From NCBI GenBank assembly GCA_023101725.1, contig JALJCO010001289.1, positions 1 to 64,000 of the forward strand: a stretch of DNA of 64,000 nucleotides, written 5' to 3'. The DNA is from Atherinomorus stipes. Lineage: Eukaryota > Chordata > Actinopteri > Atheriniformes > Atherinidae. Under the pieces are notes generated by a model. That model was not told the origin of the DNA. It ran no database searches and worked only from the letters and a program-made list of their open reading frames with translations. Positions 37,632-48,170 of the stretch are shown in pieces (within the stretch, counting starts at the first letter, position 1; the number at the start of each line of letters is the position of its first letter). The position numbers were made by a program, and so were the translations under genes.

Positions 37632-37635
<4 letters not shown>
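37209..37635. other. CA-rich spacer
   Basis: Scattered ACACAC words lead towards the CA array. No gene was recognised. Confidence 0.4.

Positions 37636-37691
<56 letters not shown>
37636..37691. repeat. (CA)n microsatellite
   Basis: 56 bp of perfect CA repeats. Confidence 0.97.
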
Positions 37692-37693
<2 letters not shown>

Positions 37694-38115
37694 CTAATAT
37701 GTGAAGGGCATTAGATCGTTAAAAGAACAGACATACAGTGACAGTCACAGTTTAAAGTCTGCTCCCAGATTGAGGACGTACTTAATGACACAAATGTCCT
37801 GTACTGACATTGACAGTCTCAACACACAAATACACACCAGCAAATCACATTTCCCTCAGACTGAAAGAGGACGCACACACATATCATGCTGATGAGTCAT
37901 GCGGTCTGTGAGTCAAACAGGCCAATAACAACATTGTGGTTGCAGGTGTCTTCTGATAAAAGACTCCACAGTGAACATCTCCCCCTGGGGAGGCCAAATC
38001 CAGTCATCATGAATGACTCCTGGTTAGTAGTCCTGAACCCTTCCGTCAGGAATTTTTTTTTTTTTTTTAGTGGCCTGTTAAGAAATACATCAAATCATGC
38101 CTTCCCACTGATCTG
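37692..38115. other. Unclassified spacer
   Basis: No recognised feature apart from a T-run at about 38051-38068. Confidence 0.4.
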
Positions 38116-38117
38116 GA

Positions 38118-39300
38118 CTAGGGATGTGCCGGTTTAAGGTTTCAAGGTATACCACGGTATAAAAACCATTACATTTTTCGTCATACTTTCATACCTTGAC
38201 CGCGGTATGAACTTCATTCTGTCTTATAAAACACAGCGAGAGAGTGTAAGTCAGGTGTACGCCGCCTGTCCTGATGCACACTCCCAGTCAGGGTCCGATA
38301 TTAACACTCCAGGTGCGAAATGCAACTAAATTTTCCTTTTGGTGAGTAAATCTCAGAGGGCTACCCACCACATGGCGGGTAAATGTTTCTATTAAAGTAG
38401 TTACGTTTAACTTCATTTCAATGGTGGATTTCTTCTTCATGTTGCTCTGCTCTCTGTACTGTATGAGCTACGAGCATGTACACAAACACAGACACAAACA
38501 CGCACTCGTGACACGAGAAGACCACCCACTATGTTACTCCTGTTTACCAACAGCTAGCGTTTAGCTCAGACTGGTTAAGTTGCGCGAACATGTGGAGATT
38601 TTTTAGCAGGAGGCAGCCTTCCATAAGAAAGCTCAGTGAACTGGAGAGTAAACCAGCAGATTAACAGCTGACCAGAAAGTTCAGTGAGACGCTTTGGAGG
38701 CGTCGCAAGACACCGGCTGCACTACGACTGGGTCCACTCCATTTACTGCCCGGAGAACTGAGTAACGAGTCAGGCGGGCGGAGTTTTCACTGTCATCCCC
38801 TCAGATTCAACAGCGTGTTGTTCCAATTTGATAAATAATGTTGATGTGCGGCCTTTCTTAAAGGTCAGTAGATAACGGTGCATTAAAATTTATCTCCTAA
38901 ACAACTTCCAGTATATCTGTTTCTGTTCAGCTGCTCTAGGCAGCAAAATCATGTCACTGTCAAACTGTTTTAGTATAAAATAGTTTGATATTTTGGCCGG
39001 AAAAAAATAAGCTTGGCCGACGGATTTTTTCATCTACCGGCCAACTTGTCCGGTGAATCAAAAAGGTCATTTCAGACACTGCCCCCAGTTGGTGGTGGTA
39101 AATTCACGTTGCTTGCCAATGCCAACGCCATTAAACATCAAAGGAAGAAGTACAGATGTTCCAATAAAGGGCATTGTTCAGCCAAAATAAGTTGTTTTTA
39201 TTTACCCAGACACTTAAAAACAATATTTAAGAGTGTAGTCATGATACCATTGTATACTGCCAAACCGTGATATTTTAGCTCAAGGTTGTCCCATAGACTG
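38118..39300. mobile_element. Probable hAT-like element
   Basis: The left end is TAGGGATGTGCCGGTTTAAG at about 38119, followed by GGTATACCACGGTATAAAAA. The right side near 39240-39300 carries ATACCATTGTATACTGCC, CCGTGATATT and GTCCCATA, a looser inverse of the left. No target duplication could be fixed, so the right limit is approximate. The interior includes a region near 38560-38760 resembling a promoter-proximal CpG patch but no domain. Confidence 0.45.
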
Positions 39301-39607
39301 TTAATAGAGAGAGACAAACCTGCTCACGTGATCTGTTGGTTTCTGAAGAGCTAAAAGTGAAGCCAGTTGGGCATGTCCCACCATCGCCATCTTGCCGTGT
39401 CACGTCTGTTGTCACGACTTCAATTTTGAACAAAGCTCATAATTCAATTGCTTTGACTAATCTTTATTTAATCAAGGAACATCATCTTTGTGTTTTTACA
39501 TGGTATATGCATTTTATATGCATTCTGTGGGAATGTAAAATTTATCTTATGATTGCAAAATCATTTAGAATAATGTATCTAAAATTATTGAAATTTATGA
39601 TCACAAC

Positions 39608-40109
39608 TGTAAAGGGACTAGAGGCAAGAATTGTGAAAGAATAAACATGCATTTCCAGTTTTTTAATGCTAATGGATGATAAAGCGTTAAAAAACAAAAA
39701 GAACGAGCCCACCCACGTCTTTCTCCTTTGCCTTGAACAGGCTGTGTGCTGCATAATGCGCTGTGATTCGGAGGCCGAATTTCCCGCACTGTCCTGCGGA
39801 TGTGACTTCAATTGACGCTGCATATACTGTAAATCCTCAAATGTTTTCATACAAGAAGGAGACGGTCGCAGTGAATTCAAACACTGCAAGGGCTGGTTAT
39901 GGATTCTTCTGCTGTCAGCAAACGGTCCAGATCAACTAAAAGACGCTAAAAAGTGGAACTACGAAGAAAAATCAGTGAAGTAAACAACGTTATAGCATCC
40001 GTTTGTGCACACTCCCGTGTCGGCTTGGGTGGTGGCTGCAGTTACCCGCAGCGCCAGTTGTAGCACTTGTGAATCTCATTTCTTAATCTTGCCTCTAGTC
40101 CCTTTAAAA
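39608..40109. mobile_element. AAAGGGACTAGAGGC MITE, copy 1
   Basis: The ends are TAAAGGGACTAGAGGCAAG at 39610 and CTTGCCTCTAGTCCCTTTA ending at about 40107, flanked by TA. A second copy of the family lies at 53588-54057 in the opposite orientation and shares the CCTTGAACAGGCTGTGTGC-type block. Non-coding. Confidence 0.8.
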
Positions 40110-40400
40110 TAATTACAGTGGGTCAAGTTGAATGTGATAATGTCGGACAGTGAAATAAATACTGGTTTTCATTTATAGAAACTGCTGACTGTGACAAGGG
40201 GATGACATTAAATAAATCCTGGAACTTATCCTGGTCTGGAGAAGGTTAGGAATGAATTTCCAAAGTAACTTTTACCATAACATACAGTATGCCACTATCC
40301 ACTACCCCACTTGTGTGCAACCGGTCACAGATAAGTTGATCCAGGGTAACCAACATGTCCCAGCTTAATCCTTTATCGTAGTTTTGTCTGTTGAAGGCGA
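40110..40400. other. Unclassified spacer
   Basis: Short spacer with no recognised feature. Confidence 0.4.
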
Positions 40401-40419
40401 TAAAAGGCTCTGAGGAGGC

Positions 40420-40710
40420 TCTAAAAGACTGTTTTGAAAGAGTTGTGTGGGATGTGCTCAGTGATGACTATGAGGAGGACATTGATCTGCTAACAGGATC
40501 GCAGACCTTTTTACAGACTACAGTGGTTTAACTTCTGTGTGGAGAGCACTGTACCCAACGGGACTGTACGATGCTTCTCAAACAACAAACCATAGATTGC
40601 TCCTGACATTAAGGCACTTCTAAAACAAGAAAGGAGTGCCTTTTAATCAGGGGACAAAGGAGCTGAGGATTGTGCAGAAAAAGCTGAAGACAGAGCATGC
40701 AGAGCACCAC
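40420..40710 (+). pseudogene. Jockey/Rex-type LINE fragment, linker between endonuclease and RT
   Basis: Broken frames read DCFERVVWDVLSDD and EEDIDLL, then after shifts FCVESTVPNGTVRCFSNNKP followed by APDIKALLK and SGDK. This is the recurrent segment just upstream of the reverse transcriptase in a common fish non-LTR element. Stop codons replace the expected Trp after NNKP and a residue near SGDK, and at least two frameshifts are present. Neither endonuclease nor RT motifs are present. The same LINE type supplies the minus-strand piece at 56441-57228. Confidence 0.6.
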
Positions 40711-40924
40711 AAAAATAACTGCTTGAGCACCAATTAAAACCCAAATTACACATGAATAACTTACTGAGTTGAAATCATTTGCTGACAGCTTCACAGGGTT
40801 TTTTATATATGACGGTTGCAGAGATTGTGTTTGTATTTTTCACTACACTACTTTTGGATTAATAAAGTATTTTTTTTTTCATTTTCATGATATGATTTAA
40901 ATGGGCATAGATTATATTTTATAG

Positions 40925-42030
40925 TTTAAAGGTATCATAACCTAGTGTTTTACATACACAATCCTTCTTAAATTATCTTCAAATGAATTTTTTATTATAG
41001 TTGGGTGGGACGAAAATTTAATGAGCTCATTTTAACCTCTTTTTATCCCCAACTTTTGTTTGTCGCGAGAATACGCACGAGAGTTAGACTTGTCTGTAAG
41101 CGCGTTCACGAGGCAAACGTCAAATTTAAAAACAAAGTTTTATCAGGACAGAGCAAGTGAAGGAAAATGATGTCCCAACAGAGAAAAACGTGATAAAAAA
41201 GTAATGGCACGGTTGATGGAGAGGTAAAAGGGCTGGACTCTGATGAATATAGGGAGCGGACGTCTGACGTGAAGTTAACCAAACAGTGTTAGCTTCTGTA
41301 GCTACATTAGCAGCTTGTCCACTCATCAACCACCGTTTACTGGTCTCTGACACAAAAGATAATAAGTTACACAAGCAGCAACACTTACCGACTGCACATC
41401 CTCACTGATAAATATAATCCACTGCTCCCAGGTAGTGCTGTCCCTCCTGTTAGAGCACTGAAAACTGCTGAACTTCTGCTGAGGCAACTCAGCATGGCTA
41501 TCTCCCCCCTCCTCCTCCTCGTCAGAGTTACCTGCCACGATCTACTCTGTGGCAGGTAATCAGCTGCCTTTAGGTGGCACTAAAGAGGCTAGCTTAGCAG
41601 CTCGCTCGCAGCCTCTCTAGTTCACGTCATAATAGCTGATCATAACGACTCCACGGCAGGTAATCAGCTGCCTTCAGGTGGTGCTAAAGAGGCTAGCTTA
41701 GCAGCTCGCTCGCAGCCTCTCTAGTTCACGTCATAATAGCTGATCATAACGACTCCACGGCAGGTAATCAGCTGCCTTTAGGTGGCACTAAAGAGGCTAG
41801 CTTAGCAGCTAGCAGCCTCTCTAGTTCACGTCATTCGGAGAAAGAAATTCAATTTGCGTACTGTGGAGAGCGCATGCTTGTGGCCGATTCTGGTGAGAAG
41901 AGAGAGCCCGCACTCAAAGACAAAGTCACTTTCACTCCCCGGAGTTTCTGGCACGTTATAACTGAGGTCCCGTTCCAGTACACATGTTTTAACGTGAAAA
42001 AGTGGGATTTCCGGGTGATGACTCCTTTAA
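40925..42030. mobile_element. TTTAAAGG-type TIR element containing tandem repeats
   Basis: The left end is TTTAAAGGTATCATAACCTA at 40925. The right end, ending at 42030, is the inverse of TTAAAGGAGTCATCACCCGG. It contains the 104-bp tandem units at 41551-41835. No transposase was found. Its right terminus matches those near 50069 and 63559. Confidence 0.65.
41551..41835 (+). repeat. 104-bp tandem repeat, 2.7 copies
   Basis: GGCAGGTAATCAGCTGCCTT starts at 41551, 41655 and 41759, an exact 104-bp period. Units 1 and 2 are nearly identical; the last is shortened and lacks the CGCTCG hexamer. Each unit holds the palindrome GGCAGGTAATCAGCTGCC-like start, GCTAGCTTAGCAGCT and TAGCTGATCATAACGACT. Confidence 0.95.
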
Positions 42031-43390
42031 TTATTTAATATTTAGAAACAGTTGAAATCTGAGACTTTCTGAATCCAAGTGTCACATCATCATTATTTCA
42101 ACATATTGTACTGTCTGTGTAAATAAGTTGTGATGGATAAGGGAGTAATTTCAGTCATTTTAGGTTACGAATTTTGAAGCACAATCTGCCAGAATAATTC
42201 CGTGATTTTCTGACACAACTGTGTAAAACTTGTAGGATTGTTTAAATCTATCCAAATAATACAGCAAAGAAGCTAGTGGTGGTCTTTAAACATTGATTAA
42301 AATTTGTCACGTCAGTTAGTAAAGCACAAAATACATTAAGTAACCACCGAGCTATTGGTGGAGCTCAAACCGAAAAAAGAAACATGAAAGAGCTATTCAT
42401 GCTTCTGCATAAATTATATGCTAGCAGTTTCACTTTCTCTCTCTCTCACTCTCACACACATTCACACACCTGTGACAACCCTTTTCCTCTGATTTAGTGT
42501 GGCCAGCAGACAGATCTCTACAGGAGCTGATTTAGGTTGTATTTTAATTAGAGCTTTTTTTAATGAACTACAATTTCCTTTCAACAGTAGACCTTGATAA
42601 CATGACTTACTTCCCTTCACTACCTTTAATACCAGGCACCATTAGATGACTGGTACAGGACCACTTACAGTGTGACAGAGGTGCTGCAGACATGCAGGGG
42701 GGGGGGGAGGAGGTGATGGGATTCATACCAAAAAGAGCTAAAGAAGTTCTAAATCCATTGTCTCTACAGAGTAATATAGAGGGCAGGGGAGTTCACTGAT
42801 AAATAGTGTAGTCTATTTCAATGCTACAGAGACAAGTGAGGATGAAGTACCATAGGAATATTTGTCTGTGGTGGGAAATGTGACCCCAACAAACAGTTAC
42901 CTAAACACAACAGCCTTTAAACCTGAACTGCAGCACAATGTTCTTTTTGCACATTACTAACTTCATGTAATGGCTTTTACACTTCTCTCAATTGTAGTAG
43001 ATGAGCAGTGTAAGAGAATACAGTCACATTTGAGATCTAGCTCAGACTTCAACAAACCATCTATGTATGAAAACAGCACAAGGCTGGTTTGTTTGTATAA
43101 ATCTGCAACCTAGTTAACACAGAGGACTCCTCAGAATTCTTCACATCAGCTGCAGATTGAGGTTTCTGGATAAACACTGTATAATTTATGGGCCCATGTA
43201 TTATTTTGCTACATAATTCATGAAATATAACCCACAGCTAATACGTGAATTAACTTGGATCAATGAATATATAATTTCTGGCTTGAATGGACAGAGTAGG
43301 CAGTATTATGGTGCACAACAAACTTCTGACACTCTAGCTTAAGAGGACTGAACTTTTATTTTGGTTTTAACATTCATGCTGTGTCTAAGT
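42031..43390. other. Unclassified spacer
   Basis: AT-rich sequence with a short CT/CA patch at about 42434-42468 and an 11-bp G run at about 42698. No gene was recognised. Confidence 0.4.
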
Positions 43391-43396
43391 CAGTGG

Positions 43397-43588
43397 GCTA
43401 TATGCACAACTCCACTGCTTCCTGAAGTTGGTAGGGCTCCTTTGTTTCCTGTCTTTCATTATTGGACAAACTGATTAATCCAGGTGTGTCTGGCCATTAT
43501 CTTTGTGCAAACTGAGGTCAGGCACACCTGGATTAATCAGTTTGTCCAATAATGAAAGACAGGAAACAGAGGAGCACTACTACTTTTG
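43397..43588. mobile_element. Hairpin MITE, copy 2
   Basis: Same family as 24372-24597. ATGCACAACTCCACTGCTTC begins the left arm. The pair CCTGTCTTTCATTATTGGAC / GTCCAATAATGAAAGACAGG is a perfect inverted match, as is CTGATTAATCCAGGTGTG and its inverse. The outer end of the right arm has diverged. Confidence 0.8.
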
Positions 43589-43600
43589 CTTATCCTTCTG

Positions 43601-44275
43601 TTAAAGGCAGGGTGGATGATGTTTTCCAGGAACATTTTTTACTTTATTGCTTAAAATCTCCTTCACACCCCAATTGCAGACAATGAAATGCTCTGACACA
43701 CTACGTCGTAGTCTGACGCACTACGGAAGCTGCAGCAGACGAGATCACGTGTTCTCTTTTTCTTTCTTTCTTTGTTTTAAATCAATAGCCAACCCCTTTT
43801 TTGCTTGTCCTGGTTTGTCCACAGCTAGTTCGCTCTTAGCACAATGTAAACAGCTAATTTCTTCTTCTACGCTTGCATTATCAGCAGAGTAGGCGCTGAA
43901 CGCTCTGGCTTCTGTAGTGTTGTGAACTCGCACAAATGCGCAAATAGAAACTGCAATGTAGTACTGTTTAGGCTATAAAAATATACTAAATGATGTGGTT
44001 TGGAGTAAATTATGGACGCTACCCGCTCAGGACACTTGGATTACATTGGACAAGCAGTATGGAGGAATATTGCCAAGTTTTTGTGGACCTTTATGGACCT
44101 TTTTTGGTTTAGTCGCCTGTGAACTCCATTATATGAAAGTTGGGGGAAAACAAAAACCTGTCCGATCTCCGGCTGCATTTGCGATATTAAAGTGCTCCAC
44201 AGTCTTGCTCAGCATGAAGGTCAGTAGAAAATGAACGCACATCATTCTATGGGTGTACTATTCCTTTACTGTAAA
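43601..44275. mobile_element. Partial TTAAAGGCAGGG-type MITE
   Basis: The left end TTAAAGGCAGGGTGGATGAT at 43601 is related to the end at 28705. A right end was not firmly identified; ATTCCTTTACTG at about 44260-44271 is a candidate. CpG-poor and non-coding. Confidence 0.4.
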
Positions 44276-44594
44276 GACTGAAATGACTGTATAAAGGGGC
44301 ATCTAGTCATTCACCAATTGCAAAATCATATCCACTGCCAACAGTGCTAGTCTTATCAATTCTCACAATTAAAATGAAATGGTCTGCTAAGAAGCAAAAT
44401 TGAAGTCACTTTAGATACCTGCCTTTACAGGAGTTCTCGATCAGGTTGTTGACTTTGCAGCAAAGAATTGACTATTACATCAGCAGCAGAAACACACTAC
44501 ACAGATTTAACATGCATCTGAAGAGATGCATATGTGATGGATTAGAGATGTGTCTTCTTGTTGATGGATGCACTTGTAGCCAAAGGTTGGCCAT
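44276..44594. other. Unclassified spacer
   Basis: No recognised feature. Confidence 0.4.
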
Positions 44595-45390
44595 TAAATT
44601 ACAGTTTTTATAATGCACTGCCCGTCCAACAAAGGTCACGTTTCGTTAGACTGCCTTTAGCTTTAATTATGGCAGTATTCATTGTGGCATTGTTTTAATA
44701 AGCTTCTGCAATGTCACAAGATTTTATTTCCATACAGAATTGCATTACTTTTTGTCCCACATCTTGTAATAACAGGAGAGGTTTTTTATAAGAGTATTTT
44801 ATAACAGTCAAAAATGTGACAGATACAGTACATACCATCACAACAAAAAATAGTAATACCACTGTGCAATGACCAAAAAGGTATAGGCTGAAGCCTAAGC
44901 TTATATTGCATATCCTTCATACAAATTTCAAATTATGGATTCACATCAATACCTTAAAGGAAAGAAAAGAAAACGAGGAAAACCAAAATATGATAAAGAA
45001 TGAAAAATAACAGTTTATTAAGTGACCGTGGACCTTTTTTGTCATTTATGCATACCTCATTCACACATGCCTAAAACTGCCTCTGAAGGCCAGAAAGCCT
45101 TGGAAGTCCACAGCAACAGAACAGAGACTGGTCCCCATGGGAAACAATCACAAGGATGCCGGGCATCCCGTGCATCCCCGACTGCCCCAATCGAGTTAAG
45201 GCATTGTGCAAAGTCTTCTCCAGCACATCCCAAAGATTTTTCAGTGGGGTTCAGGTCTGGACTCTGTTGTGGAAAATGATGTCTCATGCTCTTGAACTAC
45301 TCTTTACCAATCTGTGCCCTGTCATTGTCATCTTGGAATATGGCCATGCAATCAGGAGAGATGGAATAACCTCTTAATTCAGTATATTTA
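44595..45390 (-). pseudogene. Tc1/mariner transposase relic, broken
   Basis: Tc1-like enzymes cut and rejoin DNA at TA sites with a DDE catalytic triad. On the minus strand 45390-45198 covers the C-terminal catalytic part, including SPDLNPTE with the conserved final Glu; an extra base then shifts the frame before the expected NLWDVLEK. The downstream part, including words of the type VTLQKLI-TMPQ and IKAKG, lies at about 44762-44600 with a further extra base near 44722. Between them, about 44765-45190 is unrelated sequence. The N-terminal HTH and the first two catalytic residues are missing. Confidence 0.7.
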
Positions 45391-46883
45391 GGCAATGCAT
45401 GCAAGTTTATCATATATAGCACATTTTCTTTCAGCCTTTGATTATGTAATCATTTTACCGTTTTTCTCCATTGGTTTGACTCATTTCTTGAAGCAGAAAT
45501 TACACTCTCAAAAAACATGGACAAACCTCCAACCACTTGTCAAAGCTCATCATATTTTAATTTCTCATTACCCCTGCCAAGGAGGTAATGTTTTTGGTAG
45601 CCTTGGTTTGTCTGTCCATGGCCTATCTCACAATGATAAAGAATCCTTCAAAAAATTCCTAGATCCAGAAGGTGATCCGGATCACCACCAAAATTTAATG
45701 GGCTTGTCCTTGGGGTGAGACACACGGCTGGTGAACATTTCAGGTCAATCCATCCAGTAATTTTTGGTACACTTCATAATCTTGTTTACTAGTAGTGATC
45801 ATTTGTAAACTGTTAATAGTGAGTTATTATCACTTGTTAAGTGTTTGTTAATAATTTGTTGATGATTAATAAAGGTGCCTTTAGATGGTTAATAAACCAT
45901 TAAAAACTGTTAGTTAATGAGTTATAAATGACTTGTTACTGTATATTAATAATTTATACCATCCTTTACTAGTATGTATGAACAAGTCATAGTGAATAAC
46001 TTACTAATGACTTGTTAGTATCAGTTGTGTTTTATATGTTATTGGGACGTTATTTAAAGTTGCAACCCTCATTTATTAACTGCTGATAAATGAGGAATTG
46101 TTGCAACTTTAGAATAACGTCCCAATAACATACATAAGCTTATAGCTAATACTTTACTACTACATTAACTCACACTTACAGATCACTTGTTATGTTTAAC
46201 CATCTACTAATAACAGTGACACTTTGTAGAACAGCATATGGGTGAGTTAAGGGTAGAAATTTAATGTGGTATTTAAAATATCAATTTTTTGCACCTCAAC
46301 CCTCCTCCACCCATAGAATTTTCTGTGCTACTGCAATGGACAGATATCAGTGAACAAGAGGCCAGTACATTGGGGGGAGCAGCAGTTTGTCACCATTGAT
46401 GAGAGCCACTAGACACAAAAGAAGGAGCAGCATTCATACTATAAGAAGTATGTCATTATGAAGATTATTATTTTTTTAAAAAGAATAATTGAATATTTGA
46501 TGTTTTCAACAGTACGGACGAGGAGATGGCTGGTGGCTGGAAGAGAAAGAAGTGGGTTTTTGGGATGCTAGGTGTGAACCGGAGAGGGAGAAGACATGCA
46601 AAGCCTGTTCTTGTTAGTCGAGAAAAGACGGAGAGATCTGGTGCCGCTTATAGCTCACCATGTGAAAGTGGGATCTCAATATAAGTGACGGTGGCGGGCT
46701 TATCGCAATGCTTTACCTCAGCTAGGTTACACCCTTTCACTGTCAATCACAGTGTGTCATATGTTGATGCTCAAACAGGTGCCATACTCAGCACATAGAG
46801 AGGGCCTGGAGAAGGTTAAGGAAAATGTGTGGAGACTCAGGGGGAATCGTACAGAGGAGTTACTGGTAGACCATCTCAGAGTT

Positions 46884-48170
46884 ATTGGCCCTCATTTATC
46901 AAACGATCGTAGAAATGATCGCCATCTGATCGTAAAAATGGTCGTACGTTGGACCCCGTGCGTTTATTAAAACGTTGTATCGGTCCAATCTCGTCGTACG
47001 AACAAAAGAGTCTTGATAAATTCCAAGCTGAAATCCATCGTCATTTAAATGTCCGCCCCGGTTACGCCCTTAACATCATAATGATGAGGCTTCACCCGGT
47101 GAGGTTGAACCATGGAGAGAGAGATTCTGCCAAAGAACTTTTGGGGGATCAAGACAGAATTCCTCATTTGTGAGGGAAAGATTAAAGAGGTGCTGTTTGG
47201 CAGCTTAAAAACCGGAGTCACAGACGTGCACAAAAACGCTGCGCGGAAGAGGCCAGTCAGCCTCACCGGTGTGAACGACTCCGGCTGAGATATTAAAAAA
47301 AGTCTCATTCTAGGCCTGGATTATATGGTTTATTTGTTTTATTAGTTATGAAATTTAACAATAGCCCACATCCGATGGCAACGTCACAATTCTTTAGTCA
47401 ATGGGTCAAGAAGAAGTGGTCCAATATTTAACTTACCACCAAAAGAGTTTTCACCGGCACTGCCCCCCCCCTCCATGCGCTCTAACAGGTGACAGGTGGA
47501 TCTTTTTCTCTGACTGCTTATCAAAACTCTCCAGCACTCCGAGCGATGTGCAGCACTGCACAGGACAGGAGTGTATTGCAGATTTTCTCAGAGTCTAAAG
47601 CAGCGTTTCATCCCGCCGGGTCCGAGTCGGACCGTCCGACACCCACCTGCCTTCCTGCAGCCCGAAGCAGCGCTCCACCTGCACCTGCTCGTGTTCGTAC
47701 TGATGCCTTTCTCCGCTCCTATGTGGCAGTTTTACCAGCAGGGTGAGGAGATGCACGTAGAGTGCAAAGCACTTGTCTCCTAGAACTATATGTTAATGAT
47801 TTTAATAATTTGTTGAGATAAATGGAGGAATTAAATTCAGTCACAGCTATTTTTGCAATTTTGGGAATACTTTCTACATCCCCTTTTTCCTTTTTCTTTT
47901 TCTTTTTCAAATGGGTTCATTCTTTGTGCTGATATGTGAATACTTATGATTAAATGACAGTTTGCGGTTTGGTTAATAAATATTTTCATGTTCTACTGTG
48001 CTGCGCTACAAAGCATCACTGGCTTAAACTTGCGTACACGAACTCAGAGCTGTCGTGAGATTTGATCGTATCCTACGATCACGTTCAAATTGATAAATGC
48101 CGAGTCTTGCGTGGAAATGGTCGTACGCACAGATTTTCGTCTTACGATCGTTTGATAAATGAGGGCCATT
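46884..48170. mobile_element. PIF/Harbinger-like element inserted in the Merlin gene
   Basis: The termini are GGCCCTCATTTATCAAACGA at 46887 and its inverse TCGTTTGATAAATGAGGGCC ending at 48167, with ATT on both sides (46884-46886 and 48168-48170). Several TCGTAC/GATCGT words recur near both ends. The 1281-bp body encodes a Myb/SANT-like relic but no transposase, so it is a deleted derivative. Removing it with one ATT restores continuity of the host reading frame. Confidence 0.8.
47121..47288 (+). pseudogene. Harbinger Myb/SANT-like gene fragment
   Basis: This frame reads KTEFLICEGKIKEVLFGSLK and then TGVTDVHKNAARK, with SLTGVNDSG before a stop at 47286-47288. It matches the N-terminal half of the Myb/SANT-like DNA-binding protein of PIF/Harbinger transposons (acidic helix, FGSL, hKnaaW) with Arg in place of the usual Trp. 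The downstream half is absent. Its presence supports the class given to the surrounding element. Confidence 0.62.

Noticed and set aside
41551..41835. Possible CRISPR or satellite array
   Set aside because: Units are contiguous 104-bp duplications without unique spacers and number under three, so a local tandem duplication is sufficient.
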